NCBI GenBank assembly: GCA_030611945.1
Contig: JAUWOV010000001.1
Coordinates: 1 to 50,742, forward strand
Reading direction: 5' to 3'
From: a bacterium
GTDB taxonomy: Bacteria; JAHJDO01
Length of the DNA stretch: 50,742 nt
Below, piece by piece: positions 8,025-16,474 of the stretch. Each line of letters starts with the position of its first letter. Position 1 is the first letter of the stretch. A program made the translations under genes and the position numbers. The notes under the pieces were generated by a model. The model was not told the DNA's origin. It saw nothing but the letters and a program-made list of their open reading frames with translations, and ran no database searches.

Positions 8025-9146
8025 TTACAAATAAAGTTCCTGTAGAAAATGAAGAGCCTTTCTAACGGTAATATTTCCTATTTGCCGTTCGCGTTTTAGG
8101 TGTTTCACCACCTGAACACCGGGAATATTGTATTTTGAAGAAAAATATGTCAATTGTTTGCTGATAGAAGAATCACTGACTTTGACTTCAATGAACTGTT
8201 CAGCAGTATTTTCTCTGATAATGCAAAAATCAACCTCCCGGCCGTCTTTGGTTCTGATATACCTTAGACTGTACGATTCGCCCAGATAGTCCTGTTTGGC
8301 GTATACAGCCTTAAGCAAACAGAGCCCTACCATGTTTTCAAACTGAACTCCTATATCTCCTTTTACCATTCCTGTATCAAAAAAATAAATCTTTGGTTCT
8401 TTGAGCAAAGATCTGCCAATATTTTTTGCAAAAGGAATGACTCGAAAAATAATATACAGCGCCTCAAAAATCTGAATATATTTTTTAACCGTATTAGGTG
8501 AAACACCGACATCCTGAGCAATAGAAGAATACGAAACCGGTGAGCCAACCCTTTGGCGCAGCAATTCTAAAACAAGCTGTATGGCCTTAAAATCGTGTAT
8601 TTTTTCAAAATCAAGTATATCAGTGCGAATAAGACCATCAACATACTGCATCCGCCATCGTTTGCTATCTGTGTCATGTTCAAAAAGAAATGGTTCAGGA
8701 AACGCGCCGCGCGTAATGAAACGGTCAAGATCCTGTGCATAGGAAGTCGACAAAAGTTCTCGTGGCGAAAATGGCAGCAACCGATGGATAAAAAATCTGC
8801 CGGAAAGTGAATCTCCTGATTGACGAAAAGTATCTAATCGGGCACTGCCTGTTACAATAATCTTAAGCCATTCTTTCTTGGTATCATAAACTCCTTTCAA
8901 ATAGTTTTTCCACTCAGGCATTTTATGAATTTCATCCAAAATCAGTAATTCAGTTGAATCAAGCCATGCCTCATCGTGGATTATTTTTCTATCTTCCAGA
9001 CGATCATAATTTAAATACGCGGTATTTTGAAATGATGCTGCAATCTCATTTGCCAGCCATGTCTTGCCAACTTGACGAGGGCCTACAATAAAAACCATTT
9101 TCTTTGTCAGATCATTTAAAATATTCTTTTTTTGCCAACGATCCAT
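8025..9146 (-). CDS. DUF4143-type AAA ATPase
   Basis: The protein has an AAA_14 ATPase domain followed by a DUF4143 nuclease-like C-terminus. Walker A is GPRQVGKTW (22-30), Walker B is LLILDEIHKMPEW, and a sensor-like ITGSARLD follows. A winged-helix part (SIAQDVGVSPNTVKKYIQIFEAL) precedes the C-terminal DGREVDFCIIRE and FIEVKVSD motifs typical of DUF4143. Function is unknown; these genes spread widely by transfer. I start at ATG 9146 (373 residues, MDRWQKKN); an in-frame ATG at 9194 would add 16 residues. The shorter start has TTGACT-16-CAAAAT ending 7 bases upstream. It converges on tolB with 3 bp between stops. Confidence 0.88.
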   Translation of the reverse strand: MDRWQKKNILNDLTKKMVFIVGPRQVGKTWLANEIAASFQNTAYLNYDRLEDRKIIHDEAWLDSTELLILDEIHKMPEWKNYLKGVYDTKKEWLKIIVTGSARLDTFRQSGDSLSGRFFIHRLLPFSPRELLSTSYAQDLDRFITRGAFPEPFLFEHDTDSKRWRMQYVDGLIRTDILDFEKIHDFKAIQLVLELLRQRVGSPVSYSSIAQDVGVSPNTVKKYIQIFEALYIIFRVIPFAKNIGRSLLKEPKIYFFDTGMVKGDIGVQFENMVGLCLLKAVYAKQDYLGESYSLRYIRTKDGREVDFCIIRENTAEQFIEVKVSDSSISKQLTYFSSKYNIPGVQVVKHLKRERQIGNITVRKALHFLQELYL

Positions 9147-9149
9147 AGC

Positions 9150-9195
9150 GACTATTTTGCATTGTTTTTCGATAAAGTCAAGACTATTTTGCATT
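9150..9195. repeat. 14-bp direct repeats at the ATPase start
   Basis: GACTATTTTGCATT occurs at 9150-9163 and 9182-9195, a 32-bp period of about three helical turns. The copies bracket the putative -35 box (TTGACT on the minus strand) of the adjacent ATPase gene, so they may be binding sites for its regulator. Confidence 0.5.
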
Positions 9196-9216
9196 ACCTA
9201 TGGCTACAGATCTATT

Positions 9217-9244
9217 TTGTTTTTGTTGTCCATAATGATATAAT
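9217..9244 (+). promoter_or_regulatory. Putative promoter of the carboxypeptidase gene
   Basis: TTGTTT (9217-9222), a 16-bp spacer and a perfect TATAAT (9239-9244) lie upstream of the gene starting at 9309. The leader would be about 58 nt. The -35 is imperfect. Confidence 0.4.
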
Positions 9245-9308
9245 CTAACCTAAATTTTATTAGAATCTGAATAAGGCACAAAGAAAAAGATAAAGATATA
9301 GTCAAATT

Positions 9309-10451
9309 ATGAAAAACACAATAACGAAATCTGTAATTTTAGTGTTCTTACTCCTGAGCTTCTGCAGCTTAAACCCGGTCTATTCTGCTCCAAGAAAATA
9401 TAAATCAGCAATACTTATGGAAGCAGAGACAGGAAAAATACTCTTTGGAAGAAGTATGCACAGAAAATTGCCTCCTGCTTCAATGGTTAAGATGATGCTT
9501 GCGCTCATTGTTATGGAAAAAGTCAAACGCTGTGAGGTTAGTCTAAATGATAAAGTAAAGGCATCAAGACATGCAAGCATGATAGGCGGCTCACAAGTAT
9601 ATTTGAGGGAGGGAGAAGTTTTTACATTAAGAGATATGATGAAAGCCATTATGATAAAATCTGCGTGTGACGGGGCTGTTGCAGTTAGTGAGCATATAAG
9701 CGGCAGCACCAGGAAATTCCTTATATTAATGAATAAGAGAGCGTCTGAACTTAAAATGAATGATACTATATTCAAAACTACAAGCGGGCTTCCAAAAGTC
9801 CAGAATGGTCATAGCGGAGATATGTCCTCTGCCTATGACATGGCGATTCTGGCAAGAGAATTGGTTAAATATCCAACGGTACTTGAATGGACTAATACAA
9901 AAACAGACACATTCAGAAATGGCAAGTTTATTTTAACTAATACGAACAAGCTTCTTAAAACATTTCCTGAGCTTGACGGGCTGAAAACAGGTTATTACCG
10001 AAGAGCAGGCTGGAGTTTCACCGCTACTGCAAAAAAAGACAATATGAGGCTCATTTCTGTAGTTATGGGCTGCCCTACGAAGAAACTACGGTTTGATAAA
10101 ACAAGAGAAATCCTGGATATGGGGTTTAAAAATTATACGAAAGTGTGTCTGGTGAAAAAAGGAGATGTTGTTTTTGAAAATGTTCCAATTATAATGGGAG
10201 ACAGAAGATACATTAATGGCATTAGCAATAAAGACATAACATTAGTCATAAGAAAAATAGACAAAAAGAAGATTGTTAAGCAGAAAATCTTATTTGATAG
10301 AATACAAGCGCCTGTTGAAAAAGGCCGTAGAATTGGATGTATGCTGATAAAAATGGACAAAATGACAATGGCTGAAGCAAGTATAATTGCAAACGAGAAA
10401 GTTAATCAAATCAGCAGATTTAGATGGTTTTTAAGAGAATATGTTTATTAA
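9309..10451 (+). CDS. dacA: D-alanyl-D-alanine carboxypeptidase (PBP5/DacA family), variant SxN motif
   Basis: The 380-residue protein has a signal peptide (cleavage after about residue 27, VYSA), an S11 peptidase domain and a C-terminal beta domain with an RWFLREYVY end that could bind membrane. Motifs: S58-x-x-K61 in PPASMVKM with the acyl-enzyme serine; K226-T-G in LDGLKTGYY. The SxN motif reads S118-A-C120, so the conserved Asn is Cys (codon TGT). The family trims the terminal D-Ala from peptidoglycan pentapeptides in the periplasm. The substitution could alter activity. No operon partner is evident. Confidence 0.9.
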   Translation: MKNTITKSVILVFLLLSFCSLNPVYSAPRKYKSAILMEAETGKILFGRSMHRKLPPASMVKMMLALIVMEKVKRCEVSLNDKVKASRHASMIGGSQVYLREGEVFTLRDMMKAIMIKSACDGAVAVSEHISGSTRKFLILMNKRASELKMNDTIFKTTSGLPKVQNGHSGDMSSAYDMAILARELVKYPTVLEWTNTKTDTFRNGKFILTNTNKLLKTFPELDGLKTGYYRRAGWSFTATAKKDNMRLISVVMGCPTKKLRFDKTREILDMGFKNYTKVCLVKKGDVVFENVPIIMGDRRYINGISNKDITLVIRKIDKKKIVKQKILFDRIQAPVEKGRRIGCMLIKMDKMTMAEASIIANEKVNQISRFRWFLREYVY

Positions 10452-10534
10452 TATCTTCTTGTATTTGTCTAAACCTTATAAAATTTTTCTGCATTGTCAT
10501 GAAAAAGTTTTTTTTGTTCTTCATATAACTAAAA

Positions 10535-11566
10535 TTATAGTTTTATAATTGCCTTAATTGAATCTCCTTTTCTTGCTTTTTTAAATGCTTCTTCCCATTT
10601 ATCAAGAGTATATAAGTCTTTAGTAAATGGATTTAGATTCATCTTTTTATTTGAAACCATAGATAAACATCTTTCCCAGCTTAAATAATCAGAACTATAA
10701 CTAAAGAATATATTTACAGCTTTTAATATTAAGTTCATCCACGGCGCGTTTATTTTATCAGAACATAATCCTAATGCGCAAAATCTTCCATTTTTCCGTA
10801 TAATATCAAATCCCTGCATTATTCCATTAGGTGAACCGGACAGTTCAATAACAACATCTACTCCAATATTATTTGTTGAATCCATAATAATCTTTACAGG
10901 ATCTTCCTTTCTAACATTTATTACTCTATCTGCGCAAAAACGTTTTGCGGCCTTAAACCTTATTTTTTCATCAGCATTAATCCCAGTCATAAATACTTTT
11001 GATGCACCATTTGCTTTTACCATTTGTAGCGCAAGAAGCGCAATAGGCCCGCATCCAATAATAGCAACAACATCATCCAGTTGAATTTTTGTTTTTTCAA
11101 AAATAGCATATGCAGCAATAGCCATTGGTTCTATTAAACATGCTTCCTTATAGCTAACATTATCAGGTATTTTATGAATAAGTAAGGCAGGCATTGTTAT
11201 ATATTCGGCAAATGCACCATTAACTCCATAACCGGGCGCTTTCTTTTTTGAGCATAAATGCCGATTCCCTGTCATGCAATATCTGCAAGCACTGCATGCT
11301 TTAGTATGCTGCTCGCTGACTACCCTATCTCCATATTCCCAATTTTTAACTTTGCTGCCTGCTTTATCAATCACACCTGAAAATTCATGCCCTATAATAA
11401 CCGGAGGATTGTATGGAAACTTATCATCCATAATTTTTATATCCGTACCGCACACACTGGTATACTTTATTTTAATTCTAACTTCAGATTCGTCAGGTTC
11501 CGGCACGGGGACATCTCTTATTTCTAAAAACCCTTTACCTTTTTTATACTTAACTAAAGCTTTCAT
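10535..11566 (-). CDS. Zinc-dependent alcohol/polyol dehydrogenase (MDR family)
   Basis: The 343-residue medium-chain dehydrogenase has catalytic zinc ligands C39 (TSVCGTD), H60 and E61 (GHEFSGV), a four-cysteine structural zinc site (C91, C94, C97, C105), and a Rossmann fold with IIGCGPIALLAL near residue 170. Sorbitol, galactitol, threonine and (R,R)-butanediol dehydrogenases all belong here; sequence alone does not give the substrate. It is the last gene of the 20-kb minus-strand operon, 19 bp after an unknown mutarotase-like gene, so it probably oxidises or reduces a sugar-derived alcohol or an acetoin/butanediol-type compound in the cytoplasm. Confidence 0.85.
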   Translation of the reverse strand: MKALVKYKKGKGFLEIRDVPVPEPDESEVRIKIKYTSVCGTDIKIMDDKFPYNPPVIIGHEFSGVIDKAGSKVKNWEYGDRVVSEQHTKACSACRYCMTGNRHLCSKKKAPGYGVNGAFAEYITMPALLIHKIPDNVSYKEACLIEPMAIAAYAIFEKTKIQLDDVVAIIGCGPIALLALQMVKANGASKVFMTGINADEKIRFKAAKRFCADRVINVRKEDPVKIIMDSTNNIGVDVVIELSGSPNGIMQGFDIIRKNGRFCALGLCSDKINAPWMNLILKAVNIFFSYSSDYLSWERCLSMVSNKKMNLNPFTKDLYTLDKWEEAFKKARKGDSIKAIIKL

Positions 11567-11585
11567 AATTATTGTGTATAAATGT

Positions 11586-12596
11586 TTATTTATAATCCTC
11601 TATAATTTTATTTTTAATTTCTATAATTTCATTCTTATTGCCCATAAATGCCCATACTTCACTAATATCACTAATTTCGTTCCCTTTTTTCATAGATACT
11701 GCCGGACTATGATACTCCATTTCGCCAAAACCGCCGAGTTTACCGTCGTCTACATAAACCTGTTGAACATATCCTTTGTTATTTAAATCATCTACAGATA
11801 CATCATAATATTCTGATTCATCATATACAGAAAATTTTCTAACAATTATAAATGCTGGGTCATTATTCAAATTTTCATACAGCATAATGCCAAGGGAATT
11901 GTTTGCTTTTATTGAAAATTTAAAACTGGTTGATGTCTTTACTTCAGTTATAAGAGTGTTATTCCTTATATGATATTTTGATTTATTTATAAAATCTTTT
12001 GGTTTTACATTATGTCTGATAGGTATAATGATTTTTCCATTGCCCTGCACTTGTAGTATATTCCATATTGCCGGATTAACATTGTTTTTCCCATTGCCGG
12101 AATATTTTAATGATGATTTCATAATATATCCGGCATAACTACATTCATTAAATGGTTTAAAAGGAGGTTGACTGCAAAGTTCAATATTTTTTCGTATTGT
12201 AATATTAATATATTCCTTTATTCTATGAAACAACAGATTCATCTCTGTTTCAAAAACAACTTTATTTTTTTCTATTTTTAGTATTTTATATGCTGCAGGA
12301 TCCATTGATTTTTGTACATTATAAGTATCATTTGCTTTTTTACTATTATCGATATTAGTATCAACCTCAGGTGATATCCATGTGCGATCTCCTCCAATAT
12401 TTACCCAGCCTGGTTTTGTAAAAAACTCCTTTGAAGAATCTATAGACAAAATTCGGTTATTTACCCATAAAAGATTATTGATTTTATCAGGAGCAAGCCC
12501 TATAACACGCCCTCCAAAAGGTAGTATTAGTAATTTCTCATCCAGTAATACCATGCTTTGATTTATTTTTTTTAGTTTGTTAATTAATTCTTTCAT
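11586..12596 (-). CDS. Unknown protein, possibly mutarotase-like beta-sandwich
   Basis: The 336-residue cytoplasmic protein has no signal peptide and no catalytic motif I can name. It carries ILPFGGRVIGL (about 24-34) and GWVNIGGDRTWISPE (63-77), which resemble the N-terminal part of galactose-mutarotase-like domains of the DUF6786 kind that bind sugars. Beta-strand-rich segments continue to the end. It sits between an SMP-30 lactonase and a polyol dehydrogenase, so a role in sugar or sugar-lactone handling, such as epimerisation, is a reasonable guess. The assignment is inference from a weak motif and context. Confidence 0.45.
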   Translation of the reverse strand: MKELINKLKKINQSMVLLDEKLLILPFGGRVIGLAPDKINNLLWVNNRILSIDSSKEFFTKPGWVNIGGDRTWISPEVDTNIDNSKKANDTYNVQKSMDPAAYKILKIEKNKVVFETEMNLLFHRIKEYINITIRKNIELCSQPPFKPFNECSYAGYIMKSSLKYSGNGKNNVNPAIWNILQVQGNGKIIIPIRHNVKPKDFINKSKYHIRNNTLITEVKTSTSFKFSIKANNSLGIMLYENLNNDPAFIIVRKFSVYDESEYYDVSVDDLNNKGYVQQVYVDDGKLGGFGEMEYHSPAVSMKKGNEISDISEVWAFMGNKNEIIEIKNKIIEDYK

Positions 12597-12619
12597 TATA
12601 GCGTCTCTATTTACCTGAA

Positions 12620-13501
12620 TTATTTGCTAATAAACTCAAAACAGGGAAGCCCGCATATATTAGTCTTAAGACGAAACAGCCCTCCTGCATGAGGTTGATT
12701 TTTAATTTCATTCTCTTTTAATAAAAACGAAGCAGTAGTAATATATAACTCATTCAGGTTATCCCCTCCAAATGTACACGATGTTACATTTTGAACGGGA
12801 AGCTTTATGTATTCTAATAATTTCCTATTTAAAGGATCCCATCGTGATACACCCCAGCCTCCGAAAAGCGCAATCCAAAGCATTCCTTTTTCATCAATTG
12901 TCATTCCATCAGGATATCCCATTAATTCGGGTATTTTTATAACAGTTCTTTTATTTGCTATATCACCGCTTTTATTATCATAATCAAAAGATACTATCTC
13001 TCTTGTGGGAGTATCAATATAGTACATTTTTTTCTTATCAAGACTCCAGACTAAACCATTTGATACACTAACTCCGCTAAGCATTTTATGAAGTTTTAGA
13101 TCTTTACCAATTCTATATAAATTTGCATTTCCTGCTTTATTATCCATTGATAGAGAACCAACCCAAAAACGTCCGGATGGGTCACATTTACCGTCATTTG
13201 CTCTGTTTTCAGGAATATCTTCCTCAAAAGCAATTAATTTCTTCAATTCCTTTTTTTCAGTATTATATTCAGCTATACTATTTTCTAAGGCAAGTATTAG
13301 TTTCCCTTTTGATGCAGGGACGACTGTTCCTATACGTTCGCCAATATCATACGTTTTATTCTCTCTAGTTCCGGGATTATATATATGAAGTTCCCCTTTT
13401 TCTATATCTACCCAGTATAGAAATCTTTTTTTATAATCCCAGAATACTCCTTCTCCAAGATCCGCTTTGATATCTAATACCAATTCAATTTCTCTTTTCA
13501 T
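12620..13501 (-). CDS. SMP-30/gluconolactonase family lactonase
   Basis: The 293-residue protein is a six-bladed propeller of the SMP-30/LRE family. The metal ligands align well: E17 in LGEGVFWD, N148 in VSNGLVWS and D198 in GYPDGMTID, with substrate-contact R100 and N102 in ENRANDGKCDPSGRFW. These enzymes open sugar lactones (glucono-, galactono-, arabinono-lactone and others) using a divalent metal. Four bases separate it from the SDR gene upstream, so a dehydrogenase making a lactone followed by this lactonase is a plausible pair. There is no signal peptide; it is cytoplasmic. Confidence 0.9.
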   Translation of the reverse strand: MKREIELVLDIKADLGEGVFWDYKKRFLYWVDIEKGELHIYNPGTRENKTYDIGERIGTVVPASKGKLILALENSIAEYNTEKKELKKLIAFEEDIPENRANDGKCDPSGRFWVGSLSMDNKAGNANLYRIGKDLKLHKMLSGVSVSNGLVWSLDKKKMYYIDTPTREIVSFDYDNKSGDIANKRTVIKIPELMGYPDGMTIDEKGMLWIALFGGWGVSRWDPLNRKLLEYIKLPVQNVTSCTFGGDNLNELYITTASFLLKENEIKNQPHAGGLFRLKTNICGLPCFEFISK

Positions 13502-13504
13502 ATT

Positions 13505-14320
13505 TTATTTTCTATCCCCGCCTTCAAGGTTGCTTGATTTATAAGGCTCGCGGCTTATTAACTGGCTTGTCATACCGCCGTCAGCAAGAATATTGGTGCC
13601 GGTAATATAGCTTGCATCATCGCTGCAAAGAAAAACCGCTGTTTTGGCAATTTCTTCAGGATGGCCTACTCTACCCATAGGTATATTAGATTTCCAGAAT
13701 TTCATGCATTCTTCAATATTGGGAGCGGCATTTTTAATATCATCCCATATTTGTGTGTCAATGAGTCCGGGAGAAAGAGCATTTACACGGATATTTCTGT
13801 CTGCATACTCCACTGCCATTGATTTTGTTAAACCAACAATTCCCCACTTACCTGCATCATAAGGTGCTGCTCCTGGAAGGCATGCCTTTGTATGCACTGT
13901 AGTTATATTTAAAATACATCCTTTTTTTGCGTTTATCATATGAGGAATACAGTAATAAGAGCATAGATATGTGCCTCGCAAATCAGTATTAATTACACGG
14001 TCCCAATCTTTCGGCTCTGTTTTTTCAAAAGGCTTTACAAAATTTACTCCTGCATTATTTACAAGAATATCAATGCGCCCATTTTTTTCTATTACTTGTT
14101 GAACCATTCTTTTTACATCATCTTCTTTTGATACATCACATTTTATAAAAACTGCTTTACCTCCCTCTGCGCAGATCCCATTAACAACAGACTCTCCGTT
14201 ATCTCTGCTCCTTGAGCTTGCATAAACCATAGCGCCTTTTTTTGCAAAAGTTTTTGCTATGCTTTTCCCAATCCCCCTTCCTGTACCAGTTATAACCGCA
14301 ATTTTATCTTTTAACATCAT
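13505..14320 (-). CDS. Short-chain dehydrogenase/reductase
   Basis: The 271-residue classical SDR has TGTGRGIG (11-18), NNAG near residue 88, and Y154-x-x-x-K158 in PYDAGKWG. The catalytic Ser position (13 before Tyr) is Thr141, a tolerated variation. The tail after ILADGGMTSQ matches sugar/polyol dehydrogenases such as gluconate 5-dehydrogenase or acetoin reductase types. I start at ATG 14320 (MMLKDKIAV), because the longer ATG at 14335 would put AGGAGG inside the coding region; AGGAGG is 6 bases before 14320. The first bases of this gene are duplicated at 23474-23509. Confidence 0.9.
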   Translation of the reverse strand: MMLKDKIAVITGTGRGIGKSIAKTFAKKGAMVYASSRSRDNGESVVNGICAEGGKAVFIKCDVSKEDDVKRMVQQVIEKNGRIDILVNNAGVNFVKPFEKTEPKDWDRVINTDLRGTYLCSYYCIPHMINAKKGCILNITTVHTKACLPGAAPYDAGKWGIVGLTKSMAVEYADRNIRVNALSPGLIDTQIWDDIKNAAPNIEECMKFWKSNIPMGRVGHPEEIAKTAVFLCSDDASYITGTNILADGGMTSQLISREPYKSSNLEGGDRK

Positions 14321-14332
14321 AAAGCACCTCCT
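14297..14332 (-). repeat. Direct repeat, inner copy (RBS and start of the SDR gene)
   Basis: This 36-bp segment, read on the minus strand, runs from AGGAGG through ATGATGTTAAAAG to TGCG. It matches 23474-23509 with four differences, all transitions. Together the two copies bracket a 9.1-kb, five-gene module. Confidence 0.85.
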
Positions 14333-14405
14333 CATTTATAATTTGGTATTGTCAAAATATTATTAAAAATTAGATTGCCTCCCCCCCCTACCTCATATGT
14401 TCAGA

Positions 14406-16376
14406 TTATTTACCTGTTGAAATCCAGATCGGGCTTGACCATGCCATATGACCATCTGCCTGGGTAACCCGCATGTAATAATAAGTGTTTTTATTGAGCC
14501 GTTTTTTATCCACATACTCCAGAGTCACGGATTTTTCCCCCGGTTCTTCCGTATGAATATTCTGATTATTCCTGATGATCTCTACTTTTTCAAGTTTCTC
14601 CGTGCCTGATACTGATACTGATATTTTTATCGGCAATGCCGGATTGTCCACAGAGAATTCTTCTCCCATAAGATGTCCATTTAATTCAATATCTATAAGT
14701 ATTCTGGCACCTGTTGTGGCGTAACACCGCCGTTTTCTCAAGGCGTTGAATATTCCTTCTCTGCTCAATTCTTCAGTGATAACCGCTGTAAGGCCGCTTC
14801 GCTTGTATTTAAGAACAGGCGGAGGGTCTTCATTTGTCTTTAAATAACTGTTATGTTCGCTTAAGCGGGTGTCAATAGTTTCGTTCATCTCACTGCCCGG
14901 TCTTGAAATATGTGTATCTGAGCCGGCAGTAAATCCTAATTTGTATCCTCGCGCTAATGCATCCTGGACATAATTGCCTTTCTCTGTTTTATAAAGAGGG
15001 TAGGGGCATCCATAGTATTCCGAGCATCCATGTTTGGAATATATCTCCACCAACATTTCCATCTCTTCGTCATGATGATTCCAGTCAGTGCCCGGCACAG
15101 CCCATCCTATCGGATAACCTGGATGATGCGGAATCGTGATAGCGTTTTCTTTTTCCGATAATGTCTTCCAGAGTTTTTCCGGGGTATCCGCCTCTTTTCT
15201 GTAATGATGGTAAAGAGGTCTCCCATCGGAAGAATAATACACATTCTTATGTCCGAAATTTTTGTCGGGTGTAGAGCCAATGCCAGGCAGTGTCCATTCA
15301 TTCCCTAACAGCGTGACGAATTTTCCACACTCGTTATACCTGAACGTAGTATACGAGATAATGCTCCAGGCAGTCTCATTATTTTGCCAAAAACTGTCTA
15401 TCGGCAATTTGAACTTACCCAGTCCTCCGCATACGGCGTTTCTATTTGAAGAGACAAGATAAGAGGCATGGTCAGCTATAGCGCAAAAGTCCAGATTTTC
15501 CACATCCCGACCATACTGATAATAATAGTCCGGACTCTCCAGGCCATCAGAAAGAAAGGTGTGTCCGTGTATTTCTCCCCAATAGACATTGTGTTCTTTA
15601 TCATCTTCCCTGCATTGGACGGGATTGCTGGCAGCGACAAGATTATTCCCGGTATCTTTGGCTGTTATAGTGTGCAGTCCCGGAGAATTAAAAACAGCAT
15701 CAAATCTGTGTTTACCCTTATCATTTGGTATAAAAGCGTAATCTTCAGGTAATCGAACGTTTTTATCACTGCTCACAAAACTTACCCTGCCGGTATATCC
15801 AGACGCGGGATTCCCGAATCTGTCAAAAGCCCTTAAAACAAAGCTGAACGGTAATCTTGCTTTCGGGGTGGAATCCGCCACAAGGCTTAGCTGGACAGCC
15901 TTATCCGAAATCACATCCAGTCGGGAAATATCTTCCAGTCTCTCGTATTCATCATTGCCATACTGGTCTATCCAAACATTAAAAAGGACATTATGTGTAA
16001 AAGGCTTCATTGTATGCCCGGGGCATCTGCTCGTCCGATCTCCAAAGATGACAGTGACGGCATCGCCTTCTTTCAGGCAGCCATCTTCAATTTTTAGCTC
16101 AACACCCTTAAACATTATAGTGTCAACACAATTCAAAGAAACCGCGGCAACGCCTGAAATCTTAGCGCTAAGATATTCCGCTTTATCCGGATGGTCTGTT
16201 TGAGGGGGATACATGCATTCTCTCCCGTAAGCCATTATTCTTATTTTACCACCAGCATGAACCTCCTCTGACAGTGTTATTTTGATCTGCCAAGTTATTT
16301 GCCTGCCAACAATAGCGGGTTCCTTGCCCAAAATGGAAACCTTGCTGAATTTTATTTTTTTGCTTTCTAATGACAT
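14406..16376 (-). CDS. DUF3604 protein with PHP-like metal site (copy A)
   Basis: The 656-residue protein has beta-rich N-terminal domains (to about 255) followed by a PHP-like core. Likely metal ligands: H270 and H272 in GEIHGHTFLSDG, D302 and H303 in IADHASY, the HHPGYPIGW histidines, and D and H in AGSDTHISRPG. The C-terminus is a beta-sandwich ending in the QADGHMAWSSPIWIS signature. DUF3604 has no established reaction; PHP folds are usually metal-dependent phosphoesterases. There is no signal peptide, so it should be cytoplasmic. It is a clear paralogue of the next gene upstream. Overall composition is less AT-rich than the SDR block. Confidence 0.85.
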   Translation of the reverse strand: MSLESKKIKFSKVSILGKEPAIVGRQITWQIKITLSEEVHAGGKIRIMAYGRECMYPPQTDHPDKAEYLSAKISGVAAVSLNCVDTIMFKGVELKIEDGCLKEGDAVTVIFGDRTSRCPGHTMKPFTHNVLFNVWIDQYGNDEYERLEDISRLDVISDKAVQLSLVADSTPKARLPFSFVLRAFDRFGNPASGYTGRVSFVSSDKNVRLPEDYAFIPNDKGKHRFDAVFNSPGLHTITAKDTGNNLVAASNPVQCREDDKEHNVYWGEIHGHTFLSDGLESPDYYYQYGRDVENLDFCAIADHASYLVSSNRNAVCGGLGKFKLPIDSFWQNNETAWSIISYTTFRYNECGKFVTLLGNEWTLPGIGSTPDKNFGHKNVYYSSDGRPLYHHYRKEADTPEKLWKTLSEKENAITIPHHPGYPIGWAVPGTDWNHHDEEMEMLVEIYSKHGCSEYYGCPYPLYKTEKGNYVQDALARGYKLGFTAGSDTHISRPGSEMNETIDTRLSEHNSYLKTNEDPPPVLKYKRSGLTAVITEELSREGIFNALRKRRCYATTGARILIDIELNGHLMGEEFSVDNPALPIKISVSVSGTEKLEKVEIIRNNQNIHTEEPGEKSVTLEYVDKKRLNKNTYYYMRVTQADGHMAWSSPIWISTGK

Positions 16377-16474
16377 TTTTATTTCTCCTGTTTCTATTTC
16401 ATCCTCTTTTTATAAAACACATTCAACACAATCTGTGACTGTCTTTGAATAATTTCTTTAAATTTTGCAAATCT

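Noticed and set aside
11274-11786. A 170-codon open frame on the plus strand opposite the zinc dehydrogenase
   Set aside because: It is antisense to two well supported genes, has no ribosome binding site and a hydrophobic AT-driven composition.
14383-14394. C8 homopolymer between SDR and DUF3604 copy A as a phase-variable promoter tract
   Set aside because: The run is in the spacer with no recognisable -10/-35 arrangement around it on the minus strand; only a length polymorphism could revive the idea.
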